64,000 nt of DNA from Pedobacter xixiisoli (GTDB lineage Bacteria > Bacteroidota > Bacteroidia > Sphingobacteriales > Sphingobacteriaceae). The translations under genes were made by a program, and so were the position numbers. The DNA is taken from assembly GCF_900215335.1 (NCBI RefSeq), contig NZ_OCMT01000003.1, positions 124,001 to 188,000 on the forward strand, given 5' to 3'. The first letter of the stretch is position 1, and each line of letters starts with the position of its first letter. The notes under the pieces are model-generated. The model saw only the letters and a program-made list of their open reading frames with translations, was not told where the DNA came from and ran no database searches. This document shows positions 50,808 to 59,800 of this stretch, one piece after another.

Positions 50808-53800
50808 ATGAAAACGCACTATTTAAAACTCATCTTCACAGGTATCATCCTGTTTTTCCTTGCGCAGACTGCGCTGGCGGGAAGGGGCGATAAAACCAAA
50901 TCGATCCATACGCCCTCCGGTGGTTCTCCGGTAGTCGTTGGTACATCGACTGCAAAAGACTCCATTGACTTGGATCTTTTGTCCGCCAATCAAAGGGACT
51001 ACAACGTACTCAACCGCATCAGTTTCGGCGTGGACATCCACTATCCCGAATATGTGGCTGGGCCGCAACTAGTCGAAATCTCGTTGAACGTCAAGTGCTG
51101 GGATGTACAACTAAATGCCTTGCCCGACCGTAATTTCAGGCTGCGTATTGCCTACTATCACCAAGACACTGTCAAATCGAGGATTCTGGACAAGTTTGAA
51201 TTTGCGGATGCCTATAAAATGGTTTTCCAGATTGACACGATCCGAGTTAACGGTTCGATCACCACAACTTTGCCCGCTAACCTCTTTGTTCAGGGAGATA
51301 TTTTTACAGAGCGCTATACCGAACTTGAAAGTGGCCCTGTCTCCAACCACTACATACAGCTCCTGGATACCGACTGTGAGGGTAATGATGATGGACTGCG
51401 CTTTGAATGGAAAGACGTCAAGGGAGCAGAAGAATATCAAGTGGAGTTCATCTACATTTCCAACTACGGTTCCGGATCAACGGTGATCGACCCAAGCCAG
51501 CTTCGGTATGATTTCAGGCACAACTCCACCAGGATAACCACCGCCAATCTGCACTATGACATCCCGTTAGTGTTTGATCGCGGGTGGGTAGCCTATAGGG
51601 TGCGTGCAATCGGCGTAGATATCGACAATCCCGAACACCTGATTTTTGGAGAATGGAACAATTCGGATTTGGGAACAATAGCTGATCTTGCTAGCAGTAA
51701 AAAGATCGAAATCCTTGATACGTATGTCCATCACGGCAACCTTAATTGGCAGTACTCTGCAAACTACGCCGAACAGGGTAAGCGAAGTGAGTCCATCGCC
51801 TATATGGACGGAACGCTAAGAAGCCGACAACAGGTCACCAAAAGCAATGCCCAGAATAAGGTAATTGTTGGTGAGACCATCTACGACCACCAAGGTCGTC
51901 CTGCAATCAATGTATTACCGGTACCGATTGAGGATCGGGATTGTGGACCGCAGAACGGACCAAGTATCAAATACTATCCAGAGTTCAACCTAAACGACAG
52001 CAAGATTCCCTACTCCAAAAATGATTTTGATCTAAGTCCGAGCAGCGAGGGAGACTGTTCAGTCTCTGCCGCACCGATGAGTACTTTCAATGGAGCTTCA
52101 CGTTACTACTCGCCTACGAATTCCAGTCAGAATATGCAGCAGGCTTATGTGCCTGATGCAATGCAATATCCTTTTCAGCACATTGAATACACTCCCGACC
52201 AGACCGGAAGGATTTCAAGACAGGGAGGGCTTGGACCTGACTTTCAGCTCGGAACCGGCCATGAAACCCGTTTCTTATATGGAAATCCGAACCAATTAGA
52301 ACTGAACAGATTGTTTGGTTCGGAAGTCGGTTACAGCGCACATTACCAAAAAAATGCCGTGATTGATGCCAATGGACAGGTCACTGTTTCCTACATCGAC
52401 ATTGAAGGAAGGGTGGTCGCCACCGCACTTGCAGGAACTGCTCCCAAGAACCTGGTAACCCTTAAATCCTCCAATGAGCAAAAATTGCAGCTGGAACATA
52501 TTCTACCAGATGGAACCAACCAGACCGTTGATGAACTGGACAATTCCATTACATATTCTTCTTCGTTCCTGATTACTTCACCGACCGAATTTACGATGAA
52601 CTATGAGCTGTTCACCTCTCCGATGAGGGATTCCTGTCTGCAGGATATATGTGTGGATTGTGTCTATGAACTAGAATTGAGCTTAAAGGACGATTGTGGG
52701 GTCAACCTACTTTCAGATACCTTGCAGCATAAAACTGTTGGTAATTTCAGTAGAAATCCGAATGGTGGATATGTATTCCATGCACATTGTACGACTGGCT
52801 CTACGTTCTCGCCGACAACTACCGTAACCCTGCAGATCGGAAAGTATACAATTGCAAAAAAACTAACTGTTGTTGAAGAAGCGGTGGACGCATACCTGGC
52901 GCTGATCGATTCAAGTGAGTGCGTTTTAAGATATGATGATTTCTTGCAAGCGGAGTTGCAAAACGTTGATTCCAGTATTTGTTTGATCGATTGTGATAAC
53001 TGCCTGCAACAGCTTGGAACATTGAAAGAATTCGTCAGTAATGGTCATGGTACCGCTGCCGAATTCTATGCTCGCGTAGAAGACTGCAAGCAGTTATGTG
53101 AGGACCGTGTAAGTGACTGCAGCATGTATCTGACCATGATGCAATTGGACATGTCACCGAGCGGACAATACGCTGAATACCTCAATTCGAACGGAACACT
53201 TGATCTTGGAAAGCCTTTGTCAATACTCAACACAGGCAACAGTCTACCTATCGCAGCTGCAAGCTGGCGAAATCCGGTTTTGGTCACTCCAACGGGTAAT
53301 CAATCCATCTACGTGGATGCAGCCGGACAACGCTCAAAGATCTACTTAAGTGAAGATCCGAACAATCCGGGAACTTATCTACCAGCTCCTTTAAACAGCG
53401 GAATGGTACAATATGATGCGGCGACGGATCAATACTTTGTCTATCCGGAGCAATTACAGACTGTAGTTGACTTTATTGATCACTTCGAATCTTCCTGGGC
53501 GTTATCTCTGGTGAAATATCACCCGGAATATTGTTTCTACGAATCATGTATCGGGTACGAAGAAAAACATTCAGCGACAGATGCGTTCAGCAGTGCTTCA
53601 TTTGATGAACTTTTATACAATACCAATACGTTTGCTGAGGCGCAGGCTCTTGGGTTCATTACCGGCGCAGGTTTGCCTTCCAATTGGTTTGTACCTTCCG
53701 GAAACAATCCAATGGATTCACTAAAACCATGGGATCCCTTTGTATTTTACGAAGAAGATTTTGAAGCAAATCTTTGCACAGGATTTGGCGATAAATTGAG

Positions 53801-56800
53801 AGACAAGTACAATCACTTCGAATATCAGTTCGGGGATTGGTACAGTATGGCAGAGATCGCAGCCTACACCGTACGCTGTGGTTCGAATTTTCCGTCCGTA
53901 CCTGCTGTTAACTGTTACAATTTTGGTCAATTATTCAATGGTGTAGTAGATACGAATATTCTGAATAGCGAGTGGCGCATTTTGAAAGCACTTTATATGA
54001 GTGCCAAACAAGGCTTTCAGCAGGACCTGGCCCGATGTAAATCCATCCTGCATTGTGATGCATACAATTACTGTATCGGAAATACCGAATACACGCCATG
54101 GCCTATTTTTGGCTATATTCAGACGTCCCCCTCTACACAATATTACCCCTTCCTTGATCCGGGACAACCTTGTTCCGTGTTTAGATCACATTTATACCGC
54201 TACAAGACCAAACGTTTCCCTAATCACGAGGATGCCATGGCGGAAGATGCCAACAGTACGGCTTATGAGCTGTACCTGCAGACAGGTCAATGTCCAAATG
54301 CATTTGCCCTGCAGCATTTGCTAAATGAGCTGGCGCAAAACAGTCATTTAACTGCTGCTTCATATAATCTCAGTTCAGCAGCTTATTTACCCGCTTTGTT
54401 CCAGGCGAACAATGCTTATTACAACCCTGGAACTTCTCCTGCATTGACCTATACCGCAACTGCGGGAGCTAATACCATTACGGCAAACTGGAATGAGACT
54501 GCTTCAACGCTTGCAACATTGACACTGAATAAAACCGCATCCCAGAACTGGAATCAGGTAACCGGAATTGTCAATTTGTTTGCAACTGGGCAGCATACCT
54601 TCACTGCGGAAGCAACCTACGTCAATATTGCCAACGCTTCGATCGAAACTTTCCCGATCAGCGGAAGCTTGTCCTATTTCGATCTACAGGGTTGCACCTT
54701 TGAACAAGAATGTACTTCCAGCCAGCTGGCACTTGACCTCACGACCGTCTTCAACGTACTGAATTTGGATAACGCCCTTGCATCAACTTCTCCGGTCGAT
54801 TTGGTCAGTTACAATTCCTCCGCGATCGGAAGTGTGGTAAACCTTACTTCGCTTTACATCATCAACGCTGCTCATGCGGGAACCAGCCTTAGCTTTGTTT
54901 CCCAGGGCAATACCTACAGGATTTACAACACGTCGGTTCCTGGAAACGGAGGTCTATACATAAAGATCAATAATACGGTAGGAAACCTATCTTCCCCGAT
55001 TACCGGTTTTGGTCCAATAATCTCTACCGGAACCTATTCATTTGAAATGAAAGCGACACAGGCTAGCGGGTACCCTGTAACCTTCGAAGGCATTTTATTC
55101 CAGGTTCACAACGGAGACACCATCGGGATCAGCGCGGGGAATTGTGATCTGCCTACTCCTAATCAATGTGAAGGACATCCGTTTGAAACTTTTGTAGACT
55201 TGCAGCCTTTGTTGCGCGATGTTTTGAAATCTTATAACGGTAGCAGCGATATCGATCTGTATGCAAGTGTTTTCACCACGCCGGCTATAGTTGCCGCCCT
55301 ACCTTTTGACCAGAGCGAAACGACCAGTCAGGACTACGGAGATTCTTTGGTGATCTCTGCCGGAGACTGCGATCTGATCTTGACAATGGATACTTCTGGG
55401 TACAAGCAGTTCAATAATATCCAGAACCTGACCGGGTTTAAACTGGTTGGAGACCTGAATTACCAGTCTGCCTATACTCATTTTGTGGCTCTTGCTACAT
55501 TCTTCACCCCAGCAGGTAACATCCAGGATACCATCTACGGAACCACATGTTTCTCGTTGAAGGATTGTGAAAGCTGTTCCGGACCGGTAGCAGGCATTGC
55601 CAACAATACATTGATACAGGTAGCTGTTCCAATCGGTTCCGTCTCTGAACTGGAGAGTTTGATTGCAGCGTTGGAAAATAATCCAGAAGGGAGCAATCCG
55701 CAAGAAACCTTGCCATGCCCCCAAAAATATGACGATTACCTGAATTGCCTGTTCAATTTTAATCAGAGTTATACCCAATTCCAGCTTGCACAGATACCAC
55801 AGGATACTTTTGAGTTACATAACTACTGCCAGTGCGTTGAGGGCTACTGTGGACTACTTAGCGACATTCTTGCTGGAAACCTGGCATTTGCCAACCAAGA
55901 GCATTTCAATAATTACACCAGTATTGGTAGGTTCTGCGGTAAGGATACAATCAATGAACCGGAAGACCCGTGCAAGCTTGCCTACGTAGATTATCTGCGC
56001 TGTACCAGCCGATTTGTAGAGGAGAATACAACTTCCTGGACCTTATCCTACATTCCAAGATCAGCATTTGATAGTTTGGGATTGTGCAACTGCGTTGCCG
56101 CTTATTGCTCTGCATTGGATGCAGCATTGGCAGGACTTGAAACCTTTGCAAACCAAGCCGAGTTTGATAACTATGTATTCGGCAAACTGAACTGCACACC
56201 TGTTCCGCCACCGCCATGTACACCTACCTTGCTGACAGGAGTAATTCCGGAAATGCCGATAGTGGAATTGGAGAATGAATGTATCTCCACCCAGGTCAAC
56301 CTAGCAGCTTTAAACGCACAGAATGCCTATGCCCAATACCTGGATAGCATCAATTCCCTGCGCCGACAAAAATACTTGGATCACTGTCTTTCAACTCAGG
56401 AAAGGTTAATGACCAGCTACAATGATCGGGAACATCACTATATGCTCTACTATTATGATCTTGCCGGCAACCTGATCAAGACCGTACCACCGGAAGGTGT
56501 TGAATTGCTACCGATCAATTCCTCATCTGACAATCTAAACCTGCAGATCAATGGTGATCGTAACGACGGTATAAAAACTGTATTTACATCCCATCGCCTG
56601 CAGACGCGTTACGAGTACAATAGCCTTGGGCAGATGGTCTCCACGTTTACACCGGATACTGATCCGATGACCGCTTTTGAGCAGACCTTACCAAATGGGC
56701 TTAACGCAAAACTGGTGACGAAAAAGATCCAGATGATCAATGCCGGTCTGGGCTATTTGGCTGGGTCGGTCGATAACCGGGGATATATGTACCGAACCAC

Positions 56801-59800
56801 TGATGGTGGTCAAACATGGAAAAGAGTTACAAACCTGGTGGCAGCCGATCTGAAAAAGATCGTAATGCTGGATGATAACATTGGGATTGCCATCGGTCAG
56901 GCGGGGACAGTCCTGAAAACAACGGATGCGGGACAGAATTGGGATATGGTGAGTACGTGGAATACAGCAGGTATGCTGGAAGACCTGAACGATGTAGCGG
57001 TATTAAATCCTACATCCTCCCCGACGATCATGGTGGTCGGGAAAAATGGACTGGCGGCTAACTGTACGAATTTCACTGCGTCAAGCCCTACGTTTACCAT
57101 GTCAAATACGGGACTTTCAGGAGATATAGTCAGCATAGAGGCATCTAATGGCTCTTTTTATTGTACGGCTCACCACCCGGTTGATGAACTTTCGAAATTT
57201 TACAGGTTTGTTTCCGGTGCATGGACGGAGCTGCCGAATGTCCGAACGAATAACTTCTCGGATGTTCACTTCTATGGTGCAGATGCGGCCTACGCTGCCG
57301 ACCTGGAAGGAAGGATCTACAGTAATAATGCGGTTGCTGCCCCTTCATCGAAATGGATACACCGATCATCCAACCTCGCTGACTCCATCCTGGGTATCCG
57401 ATTCTTCAACCAGCAGCAGGGAATTGCGCTGGTTCAGAAAAACGGCTTGAACAAACTGTTCCGTACAATCGACAGAGCGGTGAACTGGACACCGCTGCAT
57501 GACAGCAGTTATCATGCTGTTGCCATTTCGAAAAATAATGCGGTAGCTGCCGCAGTTGGGAACAATAAACGAATTGCGGTCATCTTCCCGTATGCTTCCG
57601 GAACTGATCAGTTAGTAGAAGTCCAAGCACCTTCGCTGGCGGGCAACTGTACTGCTGTGTGGGTGGAGGAAACAAACGGTAACGTGCGGCTGATCGTCTC
57701 GGACAATAGCCGAATTTTCTATACGCAGAATGCACTTCTACAACATCCGGTGTGGATTGAACACAACTATTCTTCAATCGGAACGCCGATTGTCAAATTG
57801 GATGCGGATCTGATGCCATCGGGTGAAATTTTCGGTGTAGCCATTACCGCTTCCGGTCAGGCCTGGAGATTGAAACGGGATCTTACGTCAGAAGTCCAGC
57901 TCGTAACCACAGCGATGTCAGGCTCTGGCTACGCAGGCTTGAGCAAAGGGGACCATTACTTTTATCTAACTTTTGCAAATAGTGGAGGAATGCGTTATGT
58001 CTCGAAAAATGCAACTACTACAGTTTCCGTACTTGCAGGAATTTCCTACAATGCTCCTTTTATCAGTGCTAAATCGCAACGTCTAGTTGCAGCATCCAAC
58101 ACCGGAGATATCGGATTCGTTCAATTGAATTCGGCGGGAACAACAAATGTTTCCAGTTCGGTTCACACTCAAAAGGTATATCCGGACCAGATCAACCGGT
58201 TAAAGAAAGATGTAGTTTCCGATAAGATATTTGCCTTTGGAAACGACGGTCTTGTTTACCATTGGGATGCATCCGTAAACTCGTTCCGCCGTATCACAAA
58301 CTACGAGAACAATGCGATCTATGATGCGCATGTCAACAATGCGCAAGTAGTGATCGTTGGTGCGAACGGCTTGGCTAAAAAAGGAACACACACGTCCTAT
58401 GCCACTTTACAGATGAACGCTATACTGACCAGCAGCGGTCAGACCGTCGCGCAGGCTATTCCACAAACTGACCTATATGGCGTAAACATTACCGCAGGAA
58501 ATAGATTCTATGCAGTTGGTCAAAATGGTGCGCTGATCTATTCGCCGAACTTCACAGTTACGGCACCAACTTATCTGAGCCAGGGCAATACTGATCTTTT
58601 TGGTGTGGCATTGAAGAACAACGCTGAAAATGTCCTGATCATTGGGGAGCACGCACTGTTACAGGAACAGTTTGGCGCCATGCCAATAGTGAACAGTAAC
58701 CTCTTTGTTCCCCCGGTACTTGACTTCCACTTTGCTGATGCAGTTTTGGCAACAGTGATCTCGGAAAACTATGTTGCCAGGTCAACCGACAATGGAACCG
58801 CAACATGGAAGATCGTTAAACCTTTGGGCAACCAAAATCCTACAGCTACTTATGCGAAGGTTTGGACAACTTCTACCGGCAAATCTTTGCTGTTCGGAAA
58901 TGCGAATTCCTTATTGCACCAAATGGGATCGGGATCAACAACAACAGCCTTCCCATCAAGTGACGTCACTGCCGTTAGTCTTGGAACCAACAACCAAACT
59001 ATTTACCTGGTTGATGCCGGCGTAGTAAAAAGGATCAACTTATCGTCACTGGCTCCAACAACGCTTCATTCACTATCTGGCAGCAATACAGCCCATGCCC
59101 TGAAAGTGTTTTCCAACGGGGATCACATCGTAGTTGGTTCGGCAGGTCTGTACCAGCACTACAACGCAGCCGGAACCCTGCTTGCCTATGCGCATGGACT
59201 ACCTGCCGAAGACCTGAATGATCTTGCTTTTACCGATCACCTCAATGGGGTCATCGTTGGAAACGGAGGTACGTATTACAAGGCTGTAAATCCTACTGTT
59301 TCGCCAACTGGCTTCCTACAGGCAACCCAATGGCAGCAAGTCGATCTAACAGCAACTGACCCGGTAGGTGCTTCTCCCGGAACAATCCATGCCGTGGCCT
59401 ATGTGTCACCGGTGAAGATCCTGATCGGGGGCAAAAATGCATCTTCCTCTGCAAGTAACGCTTATGTTCGTCACATCTACGATGCAGGTGGCCGCTATTC
59501 CACTCGTTTCTTTTATGATCGCCTGGGGAGATTGGTGGTCAGCCAGAATTCAAGACAGGAAAAACAAAAGCGATACAGCTACGTGCTTTATGATGCCCTT
59601 GGACGCGTATATGAATCCGGTGAAAAAACAGAGAATGCAGGCGGCACTGAACTGCGCTTTAAAGGAATATTCGGAACAGAGATCAGCGGCTATTTCAACC
59701 CTTCGGCCATTGACGATACCCATTTGGAATCATGGATCACGGCCAGCGGAGACCGCTCGGAAGTTGTCCGCTCTTATTACGACCAAACAACCATTACCGG

